This document shows positions 1 through 11,745 of a DNA stretch of 64,000 nucleotides, in pieces. The translations under genes and the position numbers were made by a program. The stretch's first letter is position 1. The number at the start of each line of letters is the position of its first letter. This DNA comes from Gibbula magus. Taxonomy: Eukaryota > Mollusca > Gastropoda > Trochida > Trochidae. The DNA lies in contig OW388298.1 in NCBI GenBank assembly GCA_936450465.1, positions 13,098,895 through 13,162,894 of the forward strand, in the 5' to 3' direction. Under the pieces are notes generated by a model. It made no database searches and was not told where the DNA came from. It worked only from the letters and a program-made list of their open reading frames with translations.

Positions 1-1944
1 TATCTGTTTTTATGTTATAAGCTTTCAGCTAAAGTAAGTATAACTATCCAACAACAACAGCTTGTTTGCGTTGTAGCCTACTCTTTGTCGTTGGGGGTGG
101 TTCCCGATGGCAGATGGGGTGAGGATGTAGTGTCTTCATGTACACGTTGGTCTGTCGCTTCCAAGTCAGACTTTGTAATCGAAATGGATTTGTCTGTACT
201 GGTTGAGTGAATGGTACAATCCATACGGGTAGTTGCTGGTGGTTCACTCTTAATGGGAGAATCATAATTATTTCGCTAATATACTTAAACAAAGCGTTAC
301 ACCACTTTGACGATATTTGCATCTAAGTGCTACAACTTAGATTTCTATGCAGCTGAATAATTGGGGAATAACAAGTTATTTCATTAAAGAACTGAAAAAG
401 TTGGATATGATGGTGATTTTATTGAAGCGTCATGTACAGTTGCCTCCCCTTGACCACCCTACGATACTGATGTGAGCAGGCAAACTGACACCAATACCCC
501 ATCAGAGAGACACAATATCGCCATAACTGGAAAAGGACCATTAGCACAATAATTTATATGACTAATGAGTTTTAAACTTAAGTTCATCAAATTTGACTTT
601 CATTTTGATGTGGGAACAGGAAATTCACACTTTTGTTTTGGCTAACATTGTGATGTTGCGGGTCAGGCCTGCTTAACGTTATAGATGGTACGAGAAGTAC
701 TGAATGTTGCGGTAAATGACCAATTTGAAGACAGTCGACTCAGTATAGTGATGATATATATAGAAAAGTACTTCTGGTCGAAAACCGGACACTGCATCTC
801 GATTAACGCACATCTATCAGCCAAAGAAAAAAGACAAATCTAGGTTGATTATGCTTGAAAGATGCATGTAAATCGGACTGTAGTTTCGGTTCTTCAAATA
901 TTTTATTTGATTCACATTGATTGTAATGCACACAGACATTGGTATGCAATTTGTTATCTTTACATAATAGAGAATTATTAAGGAACGTAGCACGAGTCAA
1001 CGAATTAACACTTCATTCATTCATAAACAAGATTTTACTATTGTCATAGCAAGCTACTTCCAGATAAGGCAAGACGGGTTTTTCCTGCGCTAAAAGAGTC
1101 GCGCTTCCATCATTCATACATTACGCATGTGGCAACTCATCAATGAAACAACGCTCGTCTTTCCCACAGTATACCTACTGTAACCATTCAATGCGTATTC
1201 TAAAATCAACAAAGGGTAACGGATTTGAGTCATCATTGTCTCATCTCCACAAACATTTTTCTACCCTTTCTAACAGTTTAATGTCGTGCTGTACATATTC
1301 ATTGTCGTTGCAATTCTAAACTATTTCAATTCTTTTCGTTCTCTATTCCATTTATTCAAACATTATTATTAAATCGCATCCTACCTGACAAATAATCCAG
1401 ATGATCCCTTCTCAAAGTAGTTCTGAATCGACCACTTCTGGTCGATTCAAGTACACGCTCACACCATTGTCTATAGTCACACAATTGTTCGATTTTAACA
1501 TCTAAACTTTGGATCTCAATACTCCTAGAGATGTGCTAGACACTTGAAACTTGTTTTGAAAAAATACCCAACAACATAGGACAGATGTCTGAATTAAAAC
1601 AATTGAAACCGCTGAATCCGTTTAAAGTCGCTTGCGACTTTATTTTTATTATTGGTTTTAGTAATGTTGCTGACTTTAAATGCTTGACGCATCGTTGCTG
1701 TAGGATGTGATAAAAAGGCAAAAATATATGTTTCACTCTCCCCTTCTCCTGATTAACGACGATTGAAAAAAGTCAGAAACATGAACTGATAATGTTTACA
1801 AATTAGGTTTAGTTTACTTTCAGAGATCTGCATATGGTATAGCTATGTTTCAATTGTGTATATTCCTCGTTGATTGAAATAATTAGCATTTGTTAGTATC
1901 GTACACCCGGGTATTTATGTTCATCAAACAAATCAAACTATTCC
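1..1944. other. No gene recognised
   Basis: No ORF here resembles a protein family and no exon of the propeller paralogue at 2263 could be recognised. About 640-1000 resembles the TTAA-flanked element at 50724..51215 (shared 'cgttatagatggt', 'gaaaaccggaca', 'gtagtttcggtt' words) but without clean ends. Confidence 0.5.
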
Positions 1945-2197
1945 CATGGTTATATTTGGGATAACACTATCTTCAATAGTACAAATTCTTGTCCTTTTTC
2001 GGGCCGAGTCCCATGCGGGATTCGAACCCACGCCCTTGTCGAGGCGAAATGGTCGTGTGGTAAGCTGTTGGTACAGTCAATGCTGGCGATAGTTGCCTTA
2101 CTCTGAGGGCGTGGGTTCGAATCCCGCATGGAACTCGGTCCGTAAAAGTACAAGAATTTGTACTGTTGAAGATAGTGTTATCCCAAATATAACCATG
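1945..2197. repeat. Large palindrome carrying tRNA-like B boxes
   Basis: Two 91-bp arms (1945..2035 and 2107..2197) are inverted complements with few mismatches, around a 71-bp spacer. Each arm holds a pol III B-box sequence, GGTTCGAATCC, in opposite orientations, next to 'GGGCGTGG' and 'CCCGCATGG' stems. This looks like a tRNA-derived SINE or tRNA pseudogene duplicated head to head, or a fold-back element built from one. No complete cloverleaf is evident. It ends about 65 bp before the splice acceptor of the propeller exon. Confidence 0.75.
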
Positions 2198-2262
2198 TTA
2201 TAATTCTTCACTATCTAAATGGCAAGTATTTCTAAAACTATTCACATTGTTTTCTTTTTGAG

Positions 2263-2987
2263 ACTTACCGAGGCAACCAGACGGCAATCTGCTGATTGTG
2301 GCAAGAAGAGGACAAGCCTTCCAGTTTATCACTGGCAATAGCTCTCTTTCCAAACTCGAAGACACTGGAATCATCTCGATCATTGCTGTCAGAATGTTTG
2401 ATGACGCACTGCTAGCTCTGACCGATGAACATCGTTTATTTCAGAACTGGAAGTTGAATGAATACAACTACGAACTTTCTCCAGGAGGGAATGTAAGTGC
2501 CATTGATGTAGATGAACAAAACCTATTTTGTCTTCACGGTACCAATTCCCTTTCAAAGAAGACACGTAGTTCGGTATACTTTGAATTGATCGCAAGTTTT
2601 ACTTTTTCACTAAACGCTTTGACAGTAGATGGCGAAAACGAAATTGCCTTCGTGGCACATGATGAAGGAATTTCCAGGTTTTCCTATACTGGAAGGAAGA
2701 AAAGTCTAATCAAATTCGTCCCACGGGTGATGTTTTTTGAAGGAAATACTCTTTTTGCTCAAAAGAAAGATGACAATAATATATACCGTTTTTACTCCGG
2801 CAAATTTGAACAAACACCACTTGCAAAATTCAATACCGATTTGAACAACCTATGTGTTTATAAAGGCATTCTTTACCTCATCCAGTGGAGTCCGTGTACA
2901 TTGTACGTATGGACTGGTCCTAATCGACGTAAAACGTACAATTTCCCGGAACCTGTTTACCAATGCTGTTGCAGTCTTATATTTTAG
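2263..2987 (+). CDS. Last exon of a PAN/propeller-type gene (paralogue 1, 5' exons not found)
   Basis: This is an open terminal exon of about 241 codons. A T-rich tract and AG at 2261-2262 give the acceptor, and the first two bases (AC) complete a split codon, as in the paralogue at 18650. The protein runs LPRQPDGNLLIVARRGQAF to QCCCSLIF and stops at 2985-2987. It has short repeated beta-strand-like blocks (LTVDGENEIAFVAHDEGI, GNTLFAQKKDDNNIYRF, LCVYKGILYLIQWSP), as expected of one half of a beta-propeller. No named family was recognised. It is about 50% identical to the paralogue over its first ~150 residues and about 80% over the last ~85. No PAN-like exon 1 or linker exon was found in 1-2262, so they may lie outside the window or be lost. 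There is no natural ATG near the start: the open frame has only GTG at 2298, which fits an internal exon boundary. Confidence 0.75.
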
Positions 2988-3002
2988 ACTGTACATGCTA
3001 TT

Positions 3003-3445
3003 TAACGTGTGATTTCTATTTGTTTAGGCTTTTCAATTTTCATTCTGTGAAACAAAGAGGGAGATATTGTGTACAGTCCGCCATTTTAATAATTTTAATA
3101 ATTCTACTAGGTGGCGCTGCAAGCTGATGGGGACCCCACAATTTTCACACTTTTTGTCTCTGTCTAACACAACTACAAATTTCCAAAATACTCAACATTA
3201 ATGTTTTTATCCAAATTTAAAGAATATCCATTATGAAGAAAGAGAAGAGGTTTGTAAATTCAAAACCAACTGCATTAATAGACAGTTTTAATGGGTACAC
3301 AAGGCATAATATGTCCTGAAATGTCCACAATAATGTCAAAAAGTGTGCCACAGTGCCCGTAACGTGTGATTTCTATTTGTTTAAGCTTTTCTATTTCCAT
3401 TCTGTGAAACAAGGAGGGATATATTGTGTACAGACCGTTATTTTA
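3003..3445 (+). repeat. Duplicated 3'-flank segment of the propeller gene
   Basis: About 85 bp after the stop ('aacgtgtgatttctattt' to 'atattgtgtacag', about 3003..3090) recurs at about 3360..3445 with few changes. The same segment follows the paralogue stop at 19471, where a MITE splits off its start. It is therefore part of the original gene's 3' UTR and was locally duplicated here. Confidence 0.75.
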
Positions 3446-3474
3446 ATGGCTAAGCTGTGACTCTAACAATGTAT

Positions 3475-3900
3475 ACTGGGCTCAGTCTACGAATGTTGTT
3501 TAACTAGATCCCAGTCCATATTATATGAGTGTCTATGTCATACTAGGTTTACGACACGAGTGCCTGAATATTAGTATTTCCCGAGCGAGAGCGAGGGATA
3601 TACCGATATTCGACACGAGTGTCGTAAATATAGTATGACATAGACACGAATATAATATTCTGTTTATTACCGAAGTCGTGAAATTAATGAAAATACGCTA
3701 AAATCCACTTTCAACCATAAGCTGGCGACCTACCGTCGCCGCATTTAGAACGCAACGTCATAGACGAAACGTGACATCATAGCATTGTTTATGACGTCAC
3801 GTTACTATGACAAAGTGATATGTTGCCCTAGGGCATCGTATGAAAAATATGAACCCCGATATGATTGCCTTCGTAGGTAATATAGACATTTATTACACGA
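3475..3900. repeat. Fold-back element with CGAGCGAGAGCGAG core
   Basis: 'GTCTATGTCATACTA' at about 3531 reappears inverted at about 3636, and 'TTACGACACGAGTG' is likewise mirrored, around the core 'cccgagcgagagcgaggga'. The flank to 3900 continues with CRE-like 'TGACGTCA'-type words. Related palindromes lie at 8380..8500 and 43500..43870. Confidence 0.65.
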
Positions 3901-4384
3901 CCATGTAAACTGAGGGTAGTAATACAGATGCAATATGAGTGACTTGTTCCAATTCCGTATTGCACAGCACATTTGCTACCTGTTCTACTTTATTTACTTT
4001 CTTCCCGGGTTGTTTCCTACATGCTTAATTCGTGCGTGCTTAATTTAGAGACATAAAACTCCTGTGAGTTGCTGTATAGTGCTCATGTGCTCTGTTCTGT
4101 TCGTAATTGTTATGCTATTTATCTACAAAACTAAAGCAGGGTGGTGATTATTTATTCCATTAAAATAATTAACTAAACAAAAGTGTTTGTCTTTTTCTAC
4201 GCCAGATTGGACGTTTTCTTGTTTCCAAAGCAATGGTATCTATGATCTTGTTTATCATGGTTTACTCAATGTGTTATAAATTGACAATTTTGATTTATTC
4301 GAGTTTGAAACATCTGTGATGAATTTCGAATCATCACCTGCATCTTATGTGAAACCAAGGGCTAAGAGTGATTGTCTCATGCTG
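3901..4384. other. No feature recognised
   Basis: AT-rich sequence without a supported ORF, repeat boundary or RNA gene. Confidence 0.4.
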
Positions 4385-4624
4385 GGGAAACCCGCCAGGG
4401 GCACGGCAACTTTGTCTGCAGTAGAGAACTGTTCTACACGCAGTAAGATTTGGGTGCAATGCTATACTGGTTCGCTAGTCCCATCCGATGCTCGCAGGTT
4501 TCACCGCAATACATATACACATGGCGTTGCGGGCTTTCTCCCTGCCATAATACTAGTAGTCGCGATATGAGTGAAATACTCTTGAAAGCAGCGTTAAACC
4601 CCAACTCACCTCACCTCACCTCAC
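4385..4624 (+). mobile_element. tRNA-derived SINE, 5'-truncated, (CTCAC)n tail
   Basis: The sequence from 'CCCGCCAGGGGCACGG' through 'CTGCAGTAGAGAACTG' matches the complete SINE at 40580..40854 read on its minus strand. The tRNA head is missing. The 3' end has 'GCAGCGTTAAACCCCAACTC', a GTTAAAC motif, and then CTCAC units as the tail. Confidence 0.75.
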
Positions 4625-4823
4625 CCTTGAAAAGCACATATTTCATCACATACATATCTTTATCTGGTCTCTAACGTTTGCAATATTTTAAATAAATGTT
4701 GATGTTCCATAAACCCGATTATTTAATTTCTATCCCTCATTTTTCTACCTACCAGTATCAGTTCACAAATGTTGTGAGGTAAAGCAAACAAAGAATTCCT
4801 CCTGGAAATAAAGCAAGTGAACA

Positions 4824-4855
<32 letters not shown>
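4824..4855. repeat. (ATC)n microsatellite
   Basis: About ten uninterrupted CAT/ATC units, immediately next to the fold-back element at 4859. Confidence 0.95.
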
Positions 4856-4858
4856 GAT

Positions 4859-5115
4859 GCTAGACTCATAGGCGCCAGACCCTAGATATACATATAGCTA
4901 TATATAATATAAAGAAGGTAAGACATTATCCACCATCTTGGATCCTGCCATAGGACCGGAAATGGAAACTGGGATCGTAAGAATATTTCAAAGCGTAGTT
5001 GAGCCAGCAAAGCAATTTAAGCATTCCCTATGGTTCCGGTCCTATTGCAGGGTTCAAGAGGGCTGACGGTGTACGTATATGTATATTAGGGTCTGGTGCC
5101 TGTGGCTAGATTCAT
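4859..5115. mobile_element. Small inverted-repeat element with ~11-bp target duplication
   Basis: Ends GGCGCCAGACCCTA (4871) and TAGGGTCTGGTGCC (to 5100) are inverted repeats continued by 'ATATACATATA' words. Inside, 'CCATAGGACCGGAA' and 'TTCCGGTCCTAT' form a second inverted pair. Direct copies GCTAGACTCAT (4859..4869) and GCTAGATTCAT (5105..5115) bracket it, consistent with a target duplication carrying one later change. No ORF, so non-autonomous. Confidence 0.65.
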
Positions 5116-6155
5116 TGATCATAACCATCGTTGGTGCAGGTTGTTCCAGTTTGTTCATATCACGACTTGAAATAAAAGTTTCGTTCTTTATATTGGGAAT
5201 ATTTTAAAGGTGATAATTTTATAAAACTGGTCATTTATCGCTCATCAAAGGATAAAACTATGCTGTCGAGATTTCAAACTACAGTGGTAACGACGAGATG
5301 ATACATTAATTTTAAAGGATAGATGAAATGCATTTTTCTCAAGAATGACAGATGATTACCTCTACGTATATTGTATATCGGAATCAATTGAGCATAAAAT
5401 CGAGACAATATACACTTGCAATTGATAATTAAGACGATTTTAATTCACCCATTTTAACACTATCGCAATTTGTTCGGCGAAACCTTTTGAAAATGCTCAC
5501 TGAGGCGTGACTGTGATAAGCGATAGACGGGGCGGCTAGGTAGCTTCTCCGCCGATGTCTCGTTAATTAATTAATGATAATTATCACTGCCGCTAAATGA
5601 ATTTATGAGGTGTATTACATCGCCAAAAAGACATGTTTATGTAATAATTGTGTAATTGTCATTTGCGGAATTACCTAGTTGGATATCTAAACATTCGATA
5701 TATGGGAAATTTAAGTTGGTTTATTGAATATATCTTTGTGAAATTAACAATCAAAATGTTGCGAAATTACGTTGAATTGTGACCATCGCTGAAAATCAAA
5801 TTCCTCCACATACGTCACAGAAGTCATCCCTTCACGGGTCACACCCCCGCAGACTTTCATTCTGGTCGCCGCGGCTAAATCAGGCGGTTTTTTAAAAAGC
5901 CGTATATAAGTAATTTATGGACCGATTTCAGAAATTTAAAATCGAGCAATTGTCAAATTGACATCCCATTTTAATGAATCCGTTTTTGACCATATGTCAT
6001 TTCATCCATCCTTTAAATGCTTACATCGAACCATGAAAACTGCCAATATGTCTACTCAAAAGTTTATTTTTGGAAAATGATGTGAAACAAGATTCGCTGA
6101 CTCTTCTGCCTCGATACCAAGATGTTCAGTCTATTTGGATCCTACATTCTGTCTC
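5116..6155. other. No feature recognised
   Basis: No supported ORF or clear repeat boundary. 'ttaattaattaatgataattatc' near 5564 is simple AT-rich sequence. Confidence 0.4.
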
Positions 6156-6486
6156 TTAAAGGAGCTGTATCACGTTTTTTTTAAAAATTAAGTTTTTAAT
6201 ATATTCCATTTAAAATGAACATATTAATACACAAACCAATTATCTGTAGTGGTAAGAACGGTGTTGTGTGTAAAACAAAAATTGCATGATGGCCATTTTA
6301 ATGTGAACACAGTCATTTTATTATTTCGAATTAATAAAACGATTCCCATGGCTTTACCGAACCATGTACACTCATTTTTTAACTTGATTTCTCGAAGCGA
6401 GAAGGGTGTTTTACTATTATTGACATTATACATTTCATCGACCTATTTGAACGAAAAACAGCGAAAACGTGCTACAGCCCCTTTAA
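6156..6486. mobile_element. TTAA-flanked MITE, family A (331 bp)
   Basis: TTAA at 6156 and 6483 bracket inverted ends AGGAGCTGTATCACGTTTTT and AAAACGTGCTACAGCCCCTT. The interior shares 'CCCATGGCTTTACC' and 'AAAATGGCC'-type words with the copies at 35771, 41950, 56781 and 62008. There is no transposase ORF. Confidence 0.85.
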
Positions 6487-6659
6487 GAACGAGGTGAATC
6501 CTACGCATTAATATCGTATAATCGTGCCATTGTCATCTACCAGATAATGATTACACCTTCAACATCGTCAGGACAAAACGACAACAATTAAAACAGCGTG
6601 GTAAGAGGAATAGGCCACATACGTCAGAGTCTCTGTAAGGGGATGATGAGGGAGGTTGT

Positions 6660-7167
6660 TGAGAAAAGGTCAATTTGGAAATCAGTCAACTCCAACTCGA
6701 CATACTTTTTTTTTAACGAAAATGTTTGTTAATCTTTCGTTCTGACTGTTACCGAAAATGTTAATGAAAGTCAATTTAGGCAATTGACGATATAAAGGTA
6801 AAAGTGTCGATTTTTTTTATCGAAAACCGGACAATGCACCGCGTGTGGCGCACGTCAATTGGTCAAACGTATTTTTGGAAACTTATTTTCACCATACAAA
6901 CAGATAACTTTGTGTTGACAGTGTTGAATAGATTTCATAACTACTGTGCATGTAAATGGGACGTGTAGTTTCGGTTTCTGTACATGTATACTGATGTTGC
7001 TAACTTGTATTTAAAAACTAAGGTAGTAATTATGATATAATTGGCTATTGGGGATGAATATGTACATTTGTAAGTTACATTATTTGAACTGACATCAGTA
7101 CATATCGTATGTTGGCACGTATTTCAGCCAAATACAATTTTATGAAACACGATGGATGTATCTTTAA
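6660..7167. mobile_element. TTAA-type MITE, family B, degenerate 5' end
   Basis: This matches 50724..51215 through 'GAAAACCGGACAATG', 'GCGTGTGGCGC', 'GTAGTTTCGGTTTCTG' and the end 'GAAACACGATGGATGTATC' followed by TTAA at 7164. The opposite end is too diverged to place exactly. Confidence 0.65.
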
Positions 7168-7725
7168 TCCTTAAATATTTATCGGGAAGGAAAAATGTAT
7201 CCTCACAGTTAACAAATCCTTTGCCAACCAACAGCCGAGAAGCATGTCATGTTCGCTCGAGAATCAACTTATCCGTGTCTTTAATCACAAGAGAAAGGGG
7301 CAACAGTCCATGGTTTCATGTACATGATCTGACATCTGAAAACATCCTTTTTGGTTTTAAGGGAAGAAACAACAACCCGTTAAAAGCCATTTGTTTATTG
7401 GTAAAATATAAAATCTACACCGCCAGTAGAAAAGGGGAAAAAACTAATTTTAGACATATATAAAAAGAATTATCAAAATATTACCAAGCATGTAAATATA
7501 TTGCTTTTGCAAATAATAGTCAGCCGAAATTCTTTTCATTTTGGTCATCTTTCCACACACTGTTTAGAACTATGTAAAATCTTAGATACTTAAAATGTAA
7601 CTCGATGATGGAACTTGAATTATTTGTGCCAGATGCAGAAAACCTGCAATACATGTACTTGAACATAGCCATATTATATATCACATTATATGTCACACAT
7701 TTGATGTATCCATATAAAGGACCAC
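7168..7725. other. No feature recognised
   Basis: The small open frame beginning at 7152 starts inside the preceding MITE and has no recognisable protein content. Confidence 0.4.
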
Positions 7726-7925
7726 TCTTTCTTATGTACATGTAAACATCTGATGGAAAATAAAAACGTAAAAACAACAACAAAAAACATGATCATGAGT
7801 TTGGTTAGCGTAATCACAAATCAGATCTTTCTTATGTACATGTAAACATCTGATGGAAAATAAAAACGTAAAAACAACAACAAAAAACATGATCATCAGT
7901 TTGGTTAGCATAATCACAAATCACA
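7726..7925. repeat. Tandem duplication of a 100-bp unit
   Basis: Two adjacent, nearly identical 100-bp units: 'cttatgtaca' at 7731 recurs at 7831 and only a few bases differ. A weaker echo ('gaacatgatcatggttttg') appears at about 8048. Confidence 0.95.
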
Positions 7926-9148
7926 CAATGCTTGAAGTCCATCTGTATTCGTCTCCTCCCTTCAAGCGTCGAACCGACAGCGATGTATCTTCACCATGTA
8001 TAAAACCTTTGCCAAACAACGGCTGAAAGTATGTTGGTACTGAGATGATGAACATGATCATGGTTTTGTCAGCAGAATTACAAATTACAGTCCATGTGTA
8101 TTTGACTCGTTCATTCCGGCATCAACACTTTGTCAATTGTCCGGACACAAAAAAAGTGAACAACTAAAAATATCATAATATTGTTGCTAATGTACCAGTG
8201 CAGAAAGACATGTCTATTATCCTTACTAGTCCTAAAGAAAATACTCTTATTTATACTGATCATATATCTTCGGCATAAAACATGATGTCATGCTTCAATT
8301 ACACGTTGCATTATAACTGACTGGAAGTAGATTTTAGCGCGTATTTTGTTTTTTAATTTCATGACTTCAGTATTAACAGAACAATATATTTGTGTGTACG
8401 TCATACTATATGATTACAACACACTAGTCTTAATATTGGTATCGATCTTTGTTGTCGCTCGGGAAATGTTAATATTCAACAATAGTATGACATAGACATA
8501 TTTTCTCAATGACAAAAACGTTTTTGAAAATTTAAAAGGATTTTAAACTTTGAAATACGTTTTGTAACCTACAGATTGTTTCAAAAACAGAATATCATAC
8601 ACCGATGGGCAAAAGAAACTATACCAAGTTTTCAACAGAGTCAAACACAAAATATAACTGCTGGATCTATTCTAACACACATAAGGTGCTGAAATTGTCA
8701 TTTCAAAGAGATTTTCTGGTTATCTAAGTTAAAGGTCTATGAAATACAGAAATTATGTTAGTATGTTATAGACATAATGCACTTTACTTGACATAAATGT
8801 TTACACGCATCATTTCTGTAGGACGTCATAAAACAAGCCAAAAAGCCCCCTTTGACAATCCTATCTCGTTTAGTTAAGGAGATGTGAAAACGACGATTTC
8901 TTAAAACGTGTAAATCTCAGAAATATGAACAGATAATGTTTTGAAAACTTGATATTTAATATAGTTGGTTCTGGTGGCATGATGTGATACTGTTTCAGTC
9001 GTATTTATCGCCCGTGGATTGAAATATTTTGTAGTATATATAGGTACGTTTCTTTTGCACGTGAGTTTATTATAAGTGTACTTGTTGTCAATATAAGTTT
9101 TGAAAGTCGGAGTTGGCAGGTCATGCAGAGGATGGCTCCAAGTCAGGT
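7926..9148. other. No gene; partial fold-back near 8380-8500
   Basis: The only structure seen is an imperfect palindrome around 8395..8500 (TACGTCATACTAT mirrored by ATAGTATGACATA, core 'gtcgctcggg') related to the element at 3475. The rest shows no supported gene. Confidence 0.5.
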
Positions 9149-10909
9149 ACGTAAACCGTCCATCACAGCTCTCTTGGTACTTAGTTCAATTTGGGATTCA
9201 AGGGCCATAACTCTGTAAAAAGTAATATTTCAGAAATGGACTTTAACTCCATATAGCGGAAGTTTGTCAGTTACGTAAACCGTCCATCACAGCTCTGTTG
9301 GTACTTAGTTCAATTTTGTATTCAAGGGTCATAACTCTGTAAAAAAAATAATATTTCAGAAATGGACTTTAACTCCATATAGCGGAAGTTTGTCAGTTAC
9401 GTAAACCGTCAATCACAGCTCTGTTGGTACTAAGTTCAATTTTGTATTCAAGGGTCATAACTCTGTAAAAAAATAATATTTCGGAAATGGACTTTAACTC
9501 CGTATAGCGGAAGTTTGTCAGTTACGTAAACCGTCCATCACAGCTCTGTTGGTACTTAGTTCAATTTCGGATTCAAGGGCCATAACTCTGTAAAAAAATA
9601 ATATTTCGGATATGGACTTTAACTCCGTATAGCGGAAGTTTGTCAGTTACGTAAACCGTCCATCACAGCTCTGTTGGTACTTAGTTCAATTTCGGATTCA
9701 AGGGCCATAACTCTGTAAAAAATAATATTTCAGAAATGGACTTTAACTCCGTATAGCGGAAGTTTGTCAGTTACGTAAACCGTCCATCACAGCTCTGTTG
9801 GTACTAAGTTCAATTTTTTATTCAAGGGTCATAACTCTGTAAAAAAATAATATTTCAGAAATGGACTTTAACTCCGTATAGCGGAAGTTTGTCAGTTACG
9901 TAAACCGTCCATCACAGCTCTGTTGGTACTAAGTTCAATTTTTTATTCAAGGGTCATAACTCTGTAAAAAAATAATATTTCAGAAATGGACTTTAACTCC
10001 GTATAGCGGAAGTTTGTCAGTTACGTAAACCGTCCATCACAGCTCTGTTGGTACTAAGTTCAATTTTTTATTCAAGGGTCATAACTCTGTAAAAAAATAA
10101 TATTTCAGAAATGGACTTTAACTCCGTATAGCGGAAGTTTGTCAGTTACGTAAACCGTCCATCACAGCTCTGTTGGTACTAAGTTCAATTTTTTATTCAA
10201 GGGTCATAACTCTGTAAAAAAATAATATTTCAGAAATGGACTTTAACTCCGTATAGCGGAAGTTTGTCAGTTACGTAAACCGTCCATCACAGCTCTGTTG
10301 GTACTAAGTTAAATTTTTTATTCAAGGGTCATAACTCTGTAAAAAATAATATTTCAGAAATGGACTTTAACTCCGTATAGCGGAAGTTTGTCAGTTACGT
10401 AAACCGTCCATCACAGCTCTGTTGGTACTAAGTTCAATTTTTTATTCAAGGGTCATAACTCTGTAAAAAAATAATATTTCAGAAATGGACTTTAACTCTG
10501 TATAGCGGAAGTTTGTCAGTTACGTAAACCGTCCATCACAGCTCTGTTGGTACTAAGTTCAATTTTTTATTCAAGGGTCATAACTCTGTAAAAAAATAAT
10601 ATTTCAGAAATGGACTTTAACTCCTTATAGCGGAAGTTTGTCAGTTACGTAAACCGTCCATCACAGCTCTGTTGGTACTAAGTTCAATTTTTTTATTCAA
10701 GGGTCATAACTCTGTAAAAAAATAATATTTCAGAAATGGACTTTAACTCCGTATAGCGGAAGTTTGTCAGTTACGTAAACCGTCCATCACAGCTCTGTTG
10801 GAACTTAGTTCAATTTCGGATTCAAGGGCCATAACTCTGTAAAAAAATAATATTTCGGAAATGGACTTTAACTCCGTATAGCGGAAGTTTGTCAGTTACG
10901 TAAACCGCC
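9149..10909 (+). repeat. 125-bp satellite array, about 14 units
   Basis: The landmark 'GTAAACCGTCCATCACAGC' recurs at 9151, 9275, 9401, 9526, 9651, 9775 and onward every 124-126 bp to 10899. Units contain 'GGTCATAACTCTGTAAAAA', 'AATATTTCAGAAATGGAC' and 'TATAGCGGAAGTTTGTCAG'. Units from about 9775 to 10700 are almost identical ('caattttttattcaaggg'), while both edges keep older variants ('tttcggattcaagggcc'). Confidence 0.97.
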
Positions 10910-11499
10910 CATTGGCGTAGTGATACGAATATCAAGGTAACCTAAAGATAGAGATATGAACGGCGGGGGAATATGGTATATCGCTATGCAATGGTTTGAT
11001 TTATAACATAAAATCATGTAAGTCGGGTATGTAATACATATACAACATGACACTAGTGCATTTGATTTTTTGTTGTTGAACAAGATAATGCCATGGGAGC
11101 AGAGGATCAACGCCTTCTTATAATAGATATTTCTAAGCATACATTATTTATCGTATCTTAAAACACATTATTCCACGTTCTTCTTTAGCACATATAATAT
11201 AATTTGAGATCGTTCTACCTCGTTTTGTTTATTATCCCATATGAAACTAAAACATTTTCTTTCACATTTTTTGTAAAAAACGTCATTGGGCAGGTTCGGA
11301 AGTTATCTGAAACAAGAAAAAAGTGAGCATCGCTCACATACCCCCACCATCTGCTATCCGTCGATTGAGCATTATAGATGTCATGGGTAAAAAGCAGATT
11401 CAAGCATCATAATATTGTCCAAAATATGTTTGGGAACTGGCTTTGTTATGACAAAATTTCATTCACCAAGAAATAATATTTATCAGGTAACTTAATTGT
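10910..11499. other. No feature recognised
   Basis: Spacer between the main 125-bp array and two degenerate units of it; no supported gene. Confidence 0.4.
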
Positions 11500-11745
11500 T
11501 CCTATTAGAGCATCACAGCGGTAATTTGTACCAAGTTCAATTACAGATTCAAGGACAATAATTCCGTAAAAAATAATATTTCAGAACTGGACTTTGAACT
11601 CGATGAAGAGTAACTTGTCTCAATTCGAGCAAAACAGCTCTGTTGGTACTAAAAGTTCAATTTCGGATTCAAGGGCCATAACTTTGTAAAAATAATATTT
11701 CAGAACTGGACTTTGAACTCCGTATAGCGGAAGTTTGTGAGTGGG
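11500..11745 (+). repeat. Two degenerate units of the 125-bp satellite
   Basis: 'AGCATCACAGCGGTAATTTG' to 'TTTCAGAACTGGACTTTGAA' and a second unit from 'CAGCTCTGTTGGTAC' to 'TATAGCGGAAGTTTGTGAG' are diverged copies of the monomer at 9149..10909, separated from it by about 600 bp. Confidence 0.85.
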
